DNA of 64,000 nucleotides from Angelakisella massiliensis (GTDB lineage Bacteria; Bacillota; Clostridia; Oscillospirales; Ruminococcaceae). This document shows, one piece after another, positions 1 through 10,500 of this stretch; positions within the stretch are counted from its first letter, which is position 1; each line of letters starts with the position of its first letter. The notes below the pieces were generated by a model. That model searched no databases, was not told the DNA's origin, and saw nothing but the letters and a program-made list of their open reading frames with translations. The DNA lies in NCBI RefSeq assembly GCF_900104675.1, contig NZ_LT629944.1, forward strand, positions 1 to 64,000, given 5' to 3'. The position numbers and the translations under genes are program-made.

Positions 1-15
1 TCGGGAACGAGTTTG

Positions 16-204
16 TCAAGATGATTTTTGCAAGTTTTCTAAATTCAAATATTTATCCGCTGAAAAATCTCCCAACATCTCGTGTCTGCATATTTCTTGA
101 AACACCGTATTCAAAGGCTTCTTCGCACTTTCCGATTGCTTCACATTGACAATAAAAGTTGTTTTGCCTATTCGTGTTGTATAAGATAAAGTGTTTTCTT
201 TCAT
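16..204 (-). CDS. tnpW: TnpW-like transposon protein
   Basis: This 62-residue protein has the short TnpW-type body with an IGKTTFIVNV strand motif near residues 12-21. It is the last gene of a run in the order tnpX, tnpV, cargo, tnpY, tnpZ, tnpW, which is the gene order of Tn4451/Tn4453. TnpW has no established biochemical role and is known only as a conserved passenger of these mobilizable transposons. The assignment rests on motif recall and gene order. The transposon end must lie a short way left of position 1. Confidence 0.7.
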   Translation of the reverse strand: MKENTLSYTTRIGKTTFIVNVKQSESAKKPLNTVFQEICRHEMLGDFSADKYLNLENLQKSS

Positions 205-328
205 ATAGTCCGTTTCTCCTTTTCATAAATTGACTGGTGGGGCATTCCGTTTGGAACACCCCACAAATACAGCCTGTTTCATCGGAACATATCAAGAAGT
301 CATTAAGTCGTGAGTATAATGGAAATGG

Positions 329-1594
329 TTATCTCTCCATATCCCGCTTGTTTCTTCGTGCCTTGGTACGCTCTTGTCTTTCTTTTTCCCTTGCTTCTTT
401 TTCGGCTCGTTCCTGTGCTTCCTTAAAAGAAAAAAGTTGCTTCACTTTTTCGGTAAAAAGTTTAGCAACTTCGGGGAAATGTTCCAACGCTTCAAGAAAA
501 GGTCTGCACTTTTCTTTCAGTTCGTTGTATTTGGTTTTCATTCGTTCCAATGCGTTTGCACTGTCCATATACTTCTGTCGGTAAAAATTTGCACTCTGCT
601 CAAATTTTTTGATTTCCGCACGACTGGTAATACCCTCTTTGGCAAGGGCTGTCAGTTGAGAATAATCCTCTTTGGAGATTGCCATTTTACCTGTGATTGT
701 TTTCTGCCCCATACTGTCAATCTCGTTTAAGGTTTTGGAGATATGACGGGCAGGCTCATACTTGACCTGTTCCTTTTGAATACGCTTCTGCAACTTCTCC
801 AATCGCTCTTTGTCCTGTTGGATTTGATATTGCAGGGAAGTCAAATGCTCTGCTGTACTTCCGTATTCGCCACGCTGAAAGCCTTTGAACCCTTGCTCCG
901 TCATATAGTGAAACAATTCATCTTGCAGTATGCTGTACGAAGCTCTAAACATCGGCTTTCCGTTCTTCCTAAGAAGCGGCTTTCCTTTTTCATCGGTCAG
1001 CGGAATATCCGATTTCCATTTCTTTGAATGGCTTATCTGATTAACAACTTCCTTGACCGTTCCTCGCAGTTTTTCGTCTTTGCAACGCTTACTCCATAGG
1101 ATTTCTTTCTCCACCACTGGCAGAACCATAGCGTGAAGATGATAATGGTAAACCTCTTTTCCCAGTTCCTCGGTTGCGGCTACATTGATTTCATCAGCGT
1201 GCATTACTGCCGATATAACATTGTCAGCACCGAATTTTTCCACGATGAAACGATAGGCTTCTTCATAAAACTGCTTTGCGTATTCATAGCCACCATTACG
1301 CTCGAAGTACATCGTATTCACATCAATCACTATCTCATTAAAGAGTGTTGCGTCTCTCCTCAACCCACGAAGCGACACCTGACCGTCTGCTTCCATCTGT
1401 TTTAACTGTTCCATATAGGTAGGGGCAGTCGGCTTTTTGAAATGCACATTAAAGGGTATTCGTTCCTCAATCACATTCATATTTTCGTAGGTTTCATTCT
1501 TGCGTTCGTTGTGCCTTTCCGCCTTGCTCACATCAGAAGCGGTGTACTGTTTTACCCTTGCACAACTCATATCCGCCTTGTCGATTTTTGCCAT
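329..1594 (-). CDS. tnpZ: MobV/Pre-type relaxase (TnpZ-like)
   Basis: This is a 421-residue plasmid-recombination/mobilization relaxase. Such enzymes nick at oriT and lead single-stranded DNA to a helper conjugation system. The N-terminus has the MobV-style ERHNERKNETYENMNV segment, and a histidine-rich HYHLHAMVLPV motif of the catalytic centre lies around residue 160. The C-terminal third is a long charged coiled coil. I chose the ATG at 1594 rather than the longer frame because GAAAGGAG lies just ahead of it. By position it corresponds to tnpZ of Tn4451. The family and its fold are clear; nicking activity is inferred. Confidence 0.85.
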   Translation of the reverse strand: MAKIDKADMSCARVKQYTASDVSKAERHNERKNETYENMNVIEERIPFNVHFKKPTAPTYMEQLKQMEADGQVSLRGLRRDATLFNEIVIDVNTMYFERNGGYEYAKQFYEEAYRFIVEKFGADNVISAVMHADEINVAATEELGKEVYHYHLHAMVLPVVEKEILWSKRCKDEKLRGTVKEVVNQISHSKKWKSDIPLTDEKGKPLLRKNGKPMFRASYSILQDELFHYMTEQGFKGFQRGEYGSTAEHLTSLQYQIQQDKERLEKLQKRIQKEQVKYEPARHISKTLNEIDSMGQKTITGKMAISKEDYSQLTALAKEGITSRAEIKKFEQSANFYRQKYMDSANALERMKTKYNELKEKCRPFLEALEHFPEVAKLFTEKVKQLFSFKEAQERAEKEAREKERQERTKARRNKRDMER

Positions 1595-1775
1595 TTTGCT
1601 CTCCTTTCTCGGCAGGGGCGAAGCCATTACACAACATTCTTTGAATGTGTGTAACCCACTATGACACTTTCAGACTTCGTCTGCAAAGATGTCGTGGGCA
1701 AGGGAGTTCCCCCTTGACCTCCTTTTGATACCTCAATCATAAAAACAGACTGTCCTCCCATCAGACAGCCTGCTT

Positions 1776-2798
1776 TTATTCTCTCGGTATATCGCCCATC
1801 GGCAAAGACCAGTACCACAGAAAGCCTTTCTTTTGGGAGATAACTTCTGCTTTCTTCTTTGCCTTTTTGATGGTCGATTTTTTGAACCCAGCGGCTTCAA
1901 GTCTTTCTTCGCAATCCGAAGAAAGCATTTCTCCGTCTTTCAGCATTTCCAAAAGAAATTCTTTCGCCTTGGTTTCCTTTTCGTTCGGTCTGCCCATTTT
2001 AGGGGCAAGGGACTGGAACGCTTCTTCTGCTGTCATTTCCATTTCAGAAATAAAGTCCACTCCCTTTTCTGCAACCTCAAAGAGAATTGCAGAGCCTGTC
2101 GGGGCAAGGTTGGATTTCACTTGAACCATATATCTTTCCGCCGGTGCTTCTTTGTTCGGTGTGCGTGTGATTGCAAAAATACTTCTTGCAGCACCCGCAA
2201 TATCAATCGAACCGTTGGTACGATAAAGAGGGTTGGTATCTCTCATCTTGTTCATATGAGCGATAATCACGATGGCACAGCCAGTATTTTTTGCAACTGC
2301 AATCAAGTGATTAAACTCTGCCCTTGTTTCGTTGGCATTGTTCATTGAACAGTTCTCTCCGATATAGGAACTCATCGGGTCAAGAATTAAAAGTTTTGCG
2401 TGATACTTTTCGATTGCTTCAGCAATACGGTTATCTCCAAAGGATAAAGACTTTTCATCTTCCTTGATGAAGATAAGGTTTTCTCCGTTCCCACCGGCAG
2501 AGTTAAATCGGGGTACTACCGTATCGTCTGCATCATCTTCCGTTGTCTGATAGATGATAGTCATAGGCTCATTTTCTTCCGTTTCAGTAAAAGGCAGAGG
2601 TTCGCCCTTAGAGAGCAGTGCGGCGATTGACAGCATTAACTTGCTTTTTCCATCGCCCGGATCGCCCTGCAACAGCGTAACCTTGCCGTACGGAATATAC
2701 GGATACCACAGCCATTTCACTTCCTTCGGCTCAATCTCACTTGCCTTAATAACTTCGAGAGGGACATTTACATTCATTTCATTTTCCATTTGCTTCAT
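1776..2798 (-). CDS. tnpY: RepA/RecA-fold ATPase (TnpY position)
   Basis: This 340-residue P-loop ATPase has a Walker A GDPGDGKS near residue 46 and a Walker B-like LLILDP about 90 residues later. An IIAHMNK motif follows, typical of RepA/DnaB-like replicative helicase domains. The C-terminus is a lysine-rich winged-helix-like tail. The ATG at 2798 is preceded by GGAG. It begins inside the end of the small upstream gene, so the two are probably translated together. It occupies the tnpY position of Tn4451-type elements. A role in replicating or processing the excised circle is inferred, not shown. Confidence 0.8.
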   Translation of the reverse strand: MKQMENEMNVNVPLEVIKASEIEPKEVKWLWYPYIPYGKVTLLQGDPGDGKSKLMLSIAALLSKGEPLPFTETEENEPMTIIYQTTEDDADDTVVPRFNSAGGNGENLIFIKEDEKSLSFGDNRIAEAIEKYHAKLLILDPMSSYIGENCSMNNANETRAEFNHLIAVAKNTGCAIVIIAHMNKMRDTNPLYRTNGSIDIAGAARSIFAITRTPNKEAPAERYMVQVKSNLAPTGSAILFEVAEKGVDFISEMEMTAEEAFQSLAPKMGRPNEKETKAKEFLLEMLKDGEMLSSDCEERLEAAGFKKSTIKKAKKKAEVISQKKGFLWYWSLPMGDIPRE

Positions 2799-2970
2799 TT
2801 TTCTTCGTTCTCCTTTTCGATAAATACTTAGGGCAAAGCACCACGATACAACGGAAACTCTGCTTGCAGTCATTACTGCATTTTCTGCAAAGTTCGTTGT
2901 AGGTAATGCGATTTCTTTCGTTCAGAAACAATGCCCAATCTTGTTTCCGTTTCTTACTCATTCTCGGCAT
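2779..2970 (-). CDS. Small Cys-rich conserved protein
   Basis: This 63-residue basic protein has a cysteine cluster, CRKCSNDC followed by two more cysteines (RC and LC), consistent with a small zinc-binding fold. AGGAGG stands seven bases before the ATG. Its last 20 bases overlap the start of the downstream ATPase gene, suggesting coupled translation. Similar small proteins sit at this place in related mobilizable elements as I recall them, but I know no function. Confidence 0.6.
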   Translation of the reverse strand: MPRMSKKRKQDWALFLNERNRITYNELCRKCSNDCKQSFRCIVVLCPKYLSKRRTKKNEANGK

Positions 2971-3358
2971 ATCAATCCTCCTTTCCGTCTGAAAATAAAA
3001 AAACCACAGGAAAGATACTCAGAGCCTTGTTTCTGTCATTTTTCGGGGCGAAAATCGGGCAAAATTGCCTTTCTAAGCCTTTCAAAAAAATCACGCAAGG
3101 TATTTGTACTAACCTGTGGTTATGTATGAAATTGTAGGGTTTGGGGCAACAAAAAACACCGTATTTCTACGATGTTTTCTGTCATTCAAGTAGCAAAAAA
3201 CGTGACCACTAAAATTATAATCATAAGAACAGGCAAAAAGCGAAGATACCGTTCTAATAGAGCTTTTTAGACTTGTTTTTTGGGGCTTTATATTACTTTC
3301 CCTATTTTTTAAGGGTATAGGGTGTTACATCAAGTTCTTAGTATATGAAATTTGCAGA

Positions 3359-4051
3359 TTATTCTTGGATTTGGCTCAAATCAAATGCACCGTTCTCAAT
3401 CAACTTCAAAATTGTGTCTGCCAAGTTGTTTTTTACAGTTTCACTTTCATTTTCAACGCCAGAATACTCTACATAAATAGTGTTCTCTCCCATATCAAAG
3501 GTTGCATAATATATTACGGTTTTGACACCTTGACTATTTGACTTTGTTACGAAATATCCTGCGTTGATATCAACGCCGTCTACACTTGAAGTGATTGTAT
3601 TTCCATCAATGATAGTATCTAATAGATTTACACCCTGTTTAGAAACTACCATTCTTGTATCATCAATTTTTCCCTCAAAACCCAGAATATTATGATTGTC
3701 AGCATCAAAATAAGCATCTGCGGTAACAGGCAAGTCTGCAAAAAGCATTTCAATTTCAGCATCGCTCAAAGGTCTTGTTGTTACATTTAAGTTAATTGAA
3801 GATTGTGATAAGTCATTTTTAACAAAAGTAATTGTTTCTCCATCATTCAGCGTGGCAATATCGTTTTTTGTACCAAACAGATTGCTTTGAAAAACTCCCA
3901 CTCCAATCACAGCAACGAGTACGAAGCAAGCTGCAACAGACACCCATTTTTGCCGATTAGTTATTTTACTTGTTTTTTTCATAGGTTCAGCCTCCTTAAT
4001 ATACTGATTATCGACATTTCCCAATGCCCTTAAAAGTTTCTTTTCTTTCAT
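3359..4051 (-). CDS. Membrane anti-sigma-like protein
   Basis: This 230-residue protein has a short cytoplasmic N-terminus, one membrane segment (about residues 36-54, VSVAACFVLVAVIGVGVF) and a roughly 170-residue external domain rich in Asp, Asn and Thr. Its start overlaps the stop of the ECF sigma gene by four bases (ATGA), the usual layout for a sigma factor and its membrane-bound partner. By analogy it should hold the sigma factor inactive until the outer domain senses a signal. I see no zinc-binding anti-sigma motif, so the role rests on gene pairing and topology. Confidence 0.65.
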   Translation of the reverse strand: MKEKKLLRALGNVDNQYIKEAEPMKKTSKITNRQKWVSVAACFVLVAVIGVGVFQSNLFGTKNDIATLNDGETITFVKNDLSQSSINLNVTTRPLSDAEIEMLFADLPVTADAYFDADNHNILGFEGKIDDTRMVVSKQGVNLLDTIIDGNTITSSVDGVDINAGYFVTKSNSQGVKTVIYYATFDMGENTIYVEYSGVENESETVKNNLADTILKLIENGAFDLSQIQE

Positions 4052-4608
4052 ACAGAGATACCTTCTTTCTCTAACAATTTTTTGAGTTCGTTCCTTGAAC
4101 GAAATAATGACATCTTGATTTTGCTCTCGCTCATACCATATTCCGTTGCAATTTCTTTAATGGGCGATAAATACCAATATCTTCTCATAAAGATTTTTCG
4201 CTGTTCTAATGACAGGGAAGAAAGAAAGCGGTTGAGAATATCCGTTAGAGCGATTTCTTCAACAATGTTTTCTGTACTATCCAACGATGGTATGCACTCT
4301 TGTATTTCATCAAAAACCAATGGCATTTGCCCACCATTACGTTTCTTTGCATTAAGCAGTTCGTACCTGTCCAAAGATAGGTTGCGAGTAATCTTCCCTA
4401 AAAAAGTTTTTAGGACAGATGGACGGTTAGGCGGTATGCTGTTCCAAGCTCTTAAATAAGTATCATTTACACATTCCTCGCTATCTTCGTCATTGTGAAG
4501 AATATTAAAGGCTATGTATCTGCAATACTTTCCGTATTTTTTTGAAGTTTCGGATATAGCAGCTTCGGAGCGCTCCCAATATAAATCTAATATCTGCTTA
4601 TCATCCAT
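4048..4608 (-). CDS. ECF-type RNA polymerase sigma factor
   Basis: This 186-residue protein has a region 2 with ECVNDTYLRAW near residues 45-55 and a region 4 helix-turn-helix near residues 150-175 (IKEIATEYGMSESKIKMSLF). A strong GGAGGAG ribosome site precedes the ATG. It is co-transcribed with the membrane protein that follows it. The pair fills the place that catP, a chloramphenicol acetyltransferase, has in Tn4451, so it is cargo. Its target promoters are unknown. Confidence 0.85.
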   Translation of the reverse strand: MDDKQILDLYWERSEAAISETSKKYGKYCRYIAFNILHNDEDSEECVNDTYLRAWNSIPPNRPSVLKTFLGKITRNLSLDRYELLNAKKRNGGQMPLVFDEIQECIPSLDSTENIVEEIALTDILNRFLSSLSLEQRKIFMRRYWYLSPIKEIATEYGMSESKIKMSLFRSRNELKKLLEKEGISV

Positions 4609-4948
4609 AGGCTTCTCCTCCTTTCCCTTGTATTAAGGCCTTTCACCCTAATAAACGGGAAAAATGTGTCAAGCGTCACTTAAATTCAAAAAATATTTAT
4701 TCAAAGATTAGCTTTCATTTTTTGAAAGAATATAATAAAACAGCAAAAGGCTTACACCTACAAGTCTCTTAATATTCAATGCGGAAAATTACAATTCATC
4801 ACTCTCATTTTAACACATCATACCATCTTTATGAACTTTCAATTTAACCACTTCCATTACACTCACGACTTAATGACTTCTTGAATACTTCCCGAAAAAG
4901 AAAACTGCCATCAGTAAAGACAGCAGTTCCTTTTCGGCTGGTATGCTA
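4609..4948. other. AT-rich intergenic region
   Basis: About 340 bases separate the sigma gene from tnpV. The stretch is AT-rich and holds no convincing gene. A TTGACA on the minus strand near 4653-4658 could be a -35 element for the sigma operon, but I find no matching -10 at standard spacing. Confidence 0.3.
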
Positions 4949-5326
4949 TTAGGAATACACAATATCGTTCAATACAATCTCATCTGCACAGGCTCGGATA
5001 TTATTCATCAATCCGACCCATCTCATCATATCCTCCGCTTTCAGTTGTTCCGTCACACCTTGTTTTCTTGCCATTTCCTTTATCAGATACTCCGCCATAT
5101 TACACGCCGAAGTATCAATTTCAGCAAGGTGTTCATATAACTTTCCGCTTGTAAGCAGATTGCAATATAAGACTTTCCTATGCTCCCTCAAATATCTTTC
5201 CCTCATTCTTCCGTATTTTGTGAGCGTAGGCGGTTCTTCGTTTTCTATCGTCAAGCAGGGATAGTAATAATCTCCGATGAGTTCGTACTGGATACCAGTT
5301 CTTTCGTCTGTAATAAATCTTTGCAT
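4949..5326 (-). CDS. tnpV: TnpV-like transposon protein
   Basis: This 125-residue TnpV-family protein has the conserved core LTKYGRMRERYLREH and a C-terminal helix ending NNIRACADEIVLNDIV. AAAGGAG precedes the ATG at 5326. Its first 76 bases overlap the 3' end of tnpX in another frame, as tnpV follows tnpX in Tn4451. The molecular function of TnpV is not established. A second TnpV-like protein is encoded at 13254-13622. Confidence 0.8.
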   Translation of the reverse strand: MQRFITDERTGIQYELIGDYYYPCLTIENEEPPTLTKYGRMRERYLREHRKVLYCNLLTSGKLYEHLAEIDTSACNMAEYLIKEMARKQGVTEQLKAEDMMRWVGLMNNIRACADEIVLNDIVYS

Positions 5327-7371
5327 TCTGATTTCTCCTTTCGCTTCTTGTGATAAAATTCCAAAGATTTCTCGTTGTGATTTTGCTTTTGACATTCTTC
5401 GGAACAGAATTTCTGCTGACTGTGTGCAGGCCAGTAGGTACTGCCACACACAGCACATACACGCTGACGATAATAATGATTTCCTTTTTCTGCTTCTCTG
5501 TCGGCTTTTGTCTTATCCTGCCTTGCCTGATAGCAACAATCCTTTGAACAGAATATCTGTCGGTTACTTGTAGGCACAAACTCTTTTTGACAGTGAGGAC
5601 ATATCTTTGTCTTGACGATTTCTCCACCGTTTTCAGCGAGTTTTTTCGCCTTTCGCTTCTCTCGGTAGGCTTTTTCACGCTCACGCTGTTTTGCCAAGCG
5701 TTCCATCTCAATCTGTTCTTCCTGTGCCTTTATTTCAGCAAGTTCTTCTTCTGTATAGGCAATATCGACCTGCCCGACATAGTTGAAGTAAATATCAACC
5801 TTTTGTGTCCTTGCTTTTCCCACACCCTCTGCTTCATAAACCACAATCTTGTCAATGAGTTCAGCAAACATCAAATCGGAAATTTCTGTCGGCTCTTTGC
5901 ACTTGCGAATTAAAGAAATGAAATGCTTAATATCAACAGCATTTACTTTTTCTTCGGTAAGTTCCTTTTCCATTTCCTCAATCTTCGTTTCCAGTTCAGC
6001 CTGTTCGTCATCGTACTGCTTCATCAGTTGCTTATACTGTCTTTCGGGCAGTAATCCCGAAACAAGATTTTCATACAAGCCACGAATAAGTTTAGACAAT
6101 TCATCGTATCGCTTCTGAAAACGGTGCAATTCCGATTTATTGTGCTTTGGCTTTTCTGTCTGCTTTTCATTCCAAAGTGCTTGAAGTTCCTTTGCAAAGG
6201 CTTCTTCGTCATTCAGAACAAATCTTGATAATCGTTTGACAGCCGATAATATCAAGGCTTCAACATTATCAGCACTAATTGAATGGGCAGAGCAGGAGTT
6301 TACTCTGCTTGCATACCCACCGCAACGGTAAGAATACTGCACCGAACGGTCTTTTTTACTGTAATGCGTTTGCAGGGTCATTCTTCTGCCACAATCCGCA
6401 CAGTACAGATAACCGCTTAAACGGTTGCTATGCGTACCTTTGGCTGCTGTCCTGTTCGCTCGTTTCTTTCGCTTCTGAACGCTGTCCCAAAGTTCCTGCG
6501 AGATGATAGGCTCGTGCGTATTATAAAATACATACTGTTCATCTTCATCGGTATTCTTTCTTTTGTGCAGTTTGAAATTGGTGCTGACCGATTTACGCAA
6601 AACAGTATGACCGAGATATTCCTGTCTGCTTAAAATCGCTCTTATGGTTGACATTCCCCAAAGATACGGGTCTGTAAACTTTATTCCATTATACTGTTCG
6701 GGGTGATATTCCTTTGCGTGTGCAGCCGGAATTAAAACCTTTTCTTCGGTAAGCAATTCAGCGATTGCTCTCGGACTTTTGCCCTCGTTGGCAAGCAGAA
6801 AGATACGCTTTACCACCTCAGAAGCCACAGGGTCAACGACAAGCGTTTGTTTGTCGGTTGCTAATCGGTTATATCCATAGGGAATTGAACCGCTACAACG
6901 CTTTCCGTCTTTCATACGAGCATCAAACACAGCCTTAATTTTATTGCTTGTGTCTTTGGCGTACCATTCGTTCATTATATTCAAAAATGGGGCAAAGTCA
7001 TTATCAGAAGCATTATTACTGTCAATGCTGTTGTTTATTGCAAGAAAACGGACATCTTTCTGTGGGAACAGAACTTCCGTATAAAAGCCGACTTGCAGAT
7101 AGTTTCGTCCTAATCGGCTCATATCCTTAACAATAATCGTTGCGACATTTCCTGCTTCTACTTCCTTAATCAACTCCTGAAAACTCGGACGATTGAAATT
7201 CACACCCGAAAAACCATCGTCAGTAAAATGACGGATATTCGTAAAGCCATTTCTTCGGGCGTAATCTTCCAAGTATTGCTTTTGGTTGGTGATTGAATTT
7301 GACTCACCATTGAGGTCATCATCTCTTGATAAACGCTCATAAATTGCTGTAATCTTTGAAGTCCTTGACAT
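5251..7371 (-). CDS. tnpX: Large serine recombinase (TnpX-like)
   Basis: This 706-residue site-specific recombinase nearly equals the roughly 707 residues of Tn4451 TnpX. The N-terminal resolvase domain carries YERLSRDDD with the likely catalytic serine, followed by KDMSRLGRNY. A recombinase domain, a zinc ribbon (YCADCGRRM near residue 318, second cysteine pair near residue 350) and a long coiled coil follow. The last 120 residues hold two more Cys clusters, CPHC...CSKDC and CAVC...CSEEC. It should excise and insert the element at GA dinucleotides. An AAGGAGG ribosome site precedes the ATG. Confidence 0.9.
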   Translation of the reverse strand: MSRTSKITAIYERLSRDDDLNGESNSITNQKQYLEDYARRNGFTNIRHFTDDGFSGVNFNRPSFQELIKEVEAGNVATIIVKDMSRLGRNYLQVGFYTEVLFPQKDVRFLAINNSIDSNNASDNDFAPFLNIMNEWYAKDTSNKIKAVFDARMKDGKRCSGSIPYGYNRLATDKQTLVVDPVASEVVKRIFLLANEGKSPRAIAELLTEEKVLIPAAHAKEYHPEQYNGIKFTDPYLWGMSTIRAILSRQEYLGHTVLRKSVSTNFKLHKRKNTDEDEQYVFYNTHEPIISQELWDSVQKRKKRANRTAAKGTHSNRLSGYLYCADCGRRMTLQTHYSKKDRSVQYSYRCGGYASRVNSCSAHSISADNVEALILSAVKRLSRFVLNDEEAFAKELQALWNEKQTEKPKHNKSELHRFQKRYDELSKLIRGLYENLVSGLLPERQYKQLMKQYDDEQAELETKIEEMEKELTEEKVNAVDIKHFISLIRKCKEPTEISDLMFAELIDKIVVYEAEGVGKARTQKVDIYFNYVGQVDIAYTEEELAEIKAQEEQIEMERLAKQREREKAYREKRKAKKLAENGGEIVKTKICPHCQKEFVPTSNRQIFCSKDCCYQARQDKTKADREAEKGNHYYRQRVCAVCGSTYWPAHSQQKFCSEECQKQNHNEKSLEFYHKKRKEKSECKDLLQTKELVSSTNSSEIITIPA

Positions 7372-7545
7372 TCTCTTATCCTCCTTTCTTTATGTAATCT
7401 GATTTAGCATTACAGGGATTACTCCCTCTGCTAATAGGAGAAAATAGGGGTGCAAAGCGGAACTGTTTTTCAAGAAAATTAAAAGATTTTTTTGAAGTTC
7501 CAAAACCGATTTTGATAGCCTATTTTCAATTTAGGAACGCATTAT

Positions 7546-10500
7546 TTATCGTCCTACTAAATTATATCCTTCCGGCTTCAATTCCAGCACAGAGGCTTTC
7601 TTTGCAAAATGGGCGATCCAGGTATCGAAGTAGGACCAGCCGAAGCGTTCCAACTCCTGCGGCTGCAAATACCGCTGCATGACGAACAGTTCGGAAATCG
7701 AGTTACTGATTGGCGTTCCGGTCGCAAATACTACACCGCGCCCCTGATTCGTTTCCTGTAAATACTGGCATTTGAGCAGCATATCAAAAGCGCGTTGACT
7801 GCTTGAGGTTGTAATACCAGCCACATTCCGCAGCTTCGTAAAGACAAAGCAGTTTTTGAAAAAGTGCGCCTCGTCCACCATCATCATATCTACGCCGAGC
7901 TGCTCAAAGGTCAGCAGATCGTCTTTCTTTTCCTCGGCAGACAGCTTTTTCAGCCGCTCATCCAGATTTTTGCGGAAAATGACCATCTGCTTGACAGACC
8001 AATTCTCGCCGTTTTCGCTCTTGATTTCATGGATTGCATTTTCAATATCGTTGATCTGCCGTTCCAGCATAGCAATCTGCCGCTCTGTGGAGATTGGGAT
8101 TTTCTCAAATTGGCTGTGCGCCAGAATCACTGCGTCATATTCTCCGGTGGCGATTTTAGAAATGTAGCGGTTGCGGTTTTTGGGAGTAAAATCCTCTGCG
8201 GTGGATACCAAAAGGTTCGCATTGGGGAAAAAGCGGTAGAACTCTGTTGCCCACTGGCCCACCAGGGGATTGGGAACCACAAACACCGCCTTGTGGATCG
8301 CTCCCAGGTTCTTGAGGTACATCCCGGCGGCAATTAAAGCAGCGGTCTTTCCGGCGCCTACCTCATGTGCGGCAAGCCCCGTCCCGGTATAGATGACACG
8401 GGCAGCAAAATCAAGCTGGTGCTTCCGCAGTTTCATCTCCGTGTTCATGCCGGGAAATACGAGATGGCTCCCATCAAACTCACGGGGGCGAACTGTGTTG
8501 AAGGTTTCATTGTAGATACGCAGAAGCCTATCCCGGCGCTCCGGTTCTTTCCAAACCCAGGACGCAAATGCTTCCTGAATCTGTTGCTGCTTGGCACGGG
8601 CAATCATGGTTTCCTGTGCGTTGACTACATATTTAACCGACTTGTTGCCCTTTTCATTGATGTATTCCTGCCGGTCACGGACAGTAGTGGACTGCATATT
8701 AAGGCAATCCTCAAAAATCTCATAAGCATTTTTCCGCTTGGTTCCGAAAGTCTGGTTGACCATTACGGAATCCGGTTCCGCATTTTTATTGGTGACACGC
8801 CAGGTCGTGGTATAGGAGAAATACTCAATGTCAATGCGGTGCCGGTTGTCGCCGCCCTCGATGACCTTTTCATATCCGCTGGTCTGGAAGGTTTCATACA
8901 TGAATTGGCGGTAATACTCAATGGGAACCCAGATGGCACCCATATTCACTTCGATGTCGGCAGGAGTCAGTGGCTCCGGCTGTACTTCCTCCAAAGCCTC
9001 TACATTCCGGGCAAAGAGTTCCGGTTCTTCCGCTGCCTTCTGACGTGCGTAGAGCAGTTTATCCCGCACATGACCACTGAGATATTCTTCTGCAAGTTCC
9101 CATCCTTCCAGCGGATTACCGTAGTATTTCTGGGGATTGAGATAGATGCGAGTATCCAGCTCTTGCACCAACTCCTGTGGGGCTTTTCCTGTCAGGAAGG
9201 ACATATAGGGCAGATCCACCCGCAGCTTGTGATTCAGGCAGATTTGAAGGGCGTCCTCGGCGGTGTCTGCATGGTTGACCTGACGGAAAGGACGGATGGT
9301 GGCTTTGGTGAAGATCGCTGATTTATCCCAACCGGTCTTGTCTTTCCGCTCATCCTCGATAGAGCGCAGCAAGGGGAATTGGTCATCATCAGAAAAAGCG
9401 AGGATGTTTCCTTTGCTGTTGATGGCTCCATACTTTGCAACGAAGCGGTCATATACCTGATTGAGTGTGTCCTGTACTTTCTGGAGATCAACCGGGTCAT
9501 ACTCATGGGACTGGATGTTGATAACCTCCAGCAGCGCAGTACGGATTTCGCACAATCCCTTGATTCTTTCGGCCTTCATGCCGGTGTAAGGTTGCGGGAT
9601 CAGCTTATCTTTTTCACAGAAGAAGATCTCGCCATTCCGCACAACATAGGTGAAGTTTTTGGTTCCGGCCGGAGCGTCCTCATACTCTGTATTGCTTTCT
9701 TCCGGTTCGTCTGCCTCAATTTCTTCATCTGGCTCTGCTGTGAAACGGGCGTACAGGGAGTCAACCGCTTGGGTAAGATGCTGGTTCAGGTCAAAATCTT
9801 CCGGGGCAACACAGGCCGTCCCATCTTCGTTGCCGTACATATTCCGGCTGCTCACCATCTCGCCCATGAGCATTTCGGGATTATCTTTGAAATAGCGGTT
9901 ATAGGCGATCCATTTACTGCGGTCCAGGTCAGTTTCAATCCAGGACGGAAGATTCGCGCGATCAAGTTCTATGGGCTGCGTTCTCTTTTTCAAGAAAACA
10001 ACATCCGCTGTTACATCGGTTCCCGCCAAAGCCTTGAACGCTGTGTTGGGTAGGCGAATGGCGCCGATGAACTCTGCCCGCCGTGCGATATATTCCCGAA
10101 GGCTCTCGTCCTTGCGATCCATAATTCCTTTGCTGGTGATAAAGGCAATGATACCGCCCGGTTTTGCAAGGTCCAGGGACTTGATGAAGAAATAGTCATG
10201 GATGTACGGGTTCAGGTCATTGTAGCGCCGGTCATAGATTTTCACGGAGTTGAACGGGATATTGCCCAGAATCACATCAAAGCTGTTGTCCTCAAATTTG
10301 GTGGCTTCATATCCCATGATGGAAATATCCGCATCAGGATAAAGCTGCTTTGCGATTCTGCCGGTGATGGAATCCAACTCTACGCCAAACAGCTTGCTCC
10401 CTTGAAACTGCTCCGGCAGCACAGAATAGAAGTTGCCGGTTCCCATACCGGGGTCCAGGATTTTTCGGTCAGGGCCGCCCTCGAAGCCAAACCGTTCCAG

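Larger units (their letters stand above)
16..7550. mobile_element. Tn4451-type mobilizable transposon (partial)
   Basis: The run of tnpX, tnpV, sigma/anti-sigma cargo, tnpY, tnpZ and tnpW on one strand matches the layout of Tn4451/Tn4453-type elements. The right end falls about 170 bases upstream of tnpX, where the SNF2-type reading frame of the host element stops (7546-7551). A GA on the minus strand there (7549-7550) fits TnpX target choice. The left end is outside the window. Confidence 0.75.
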
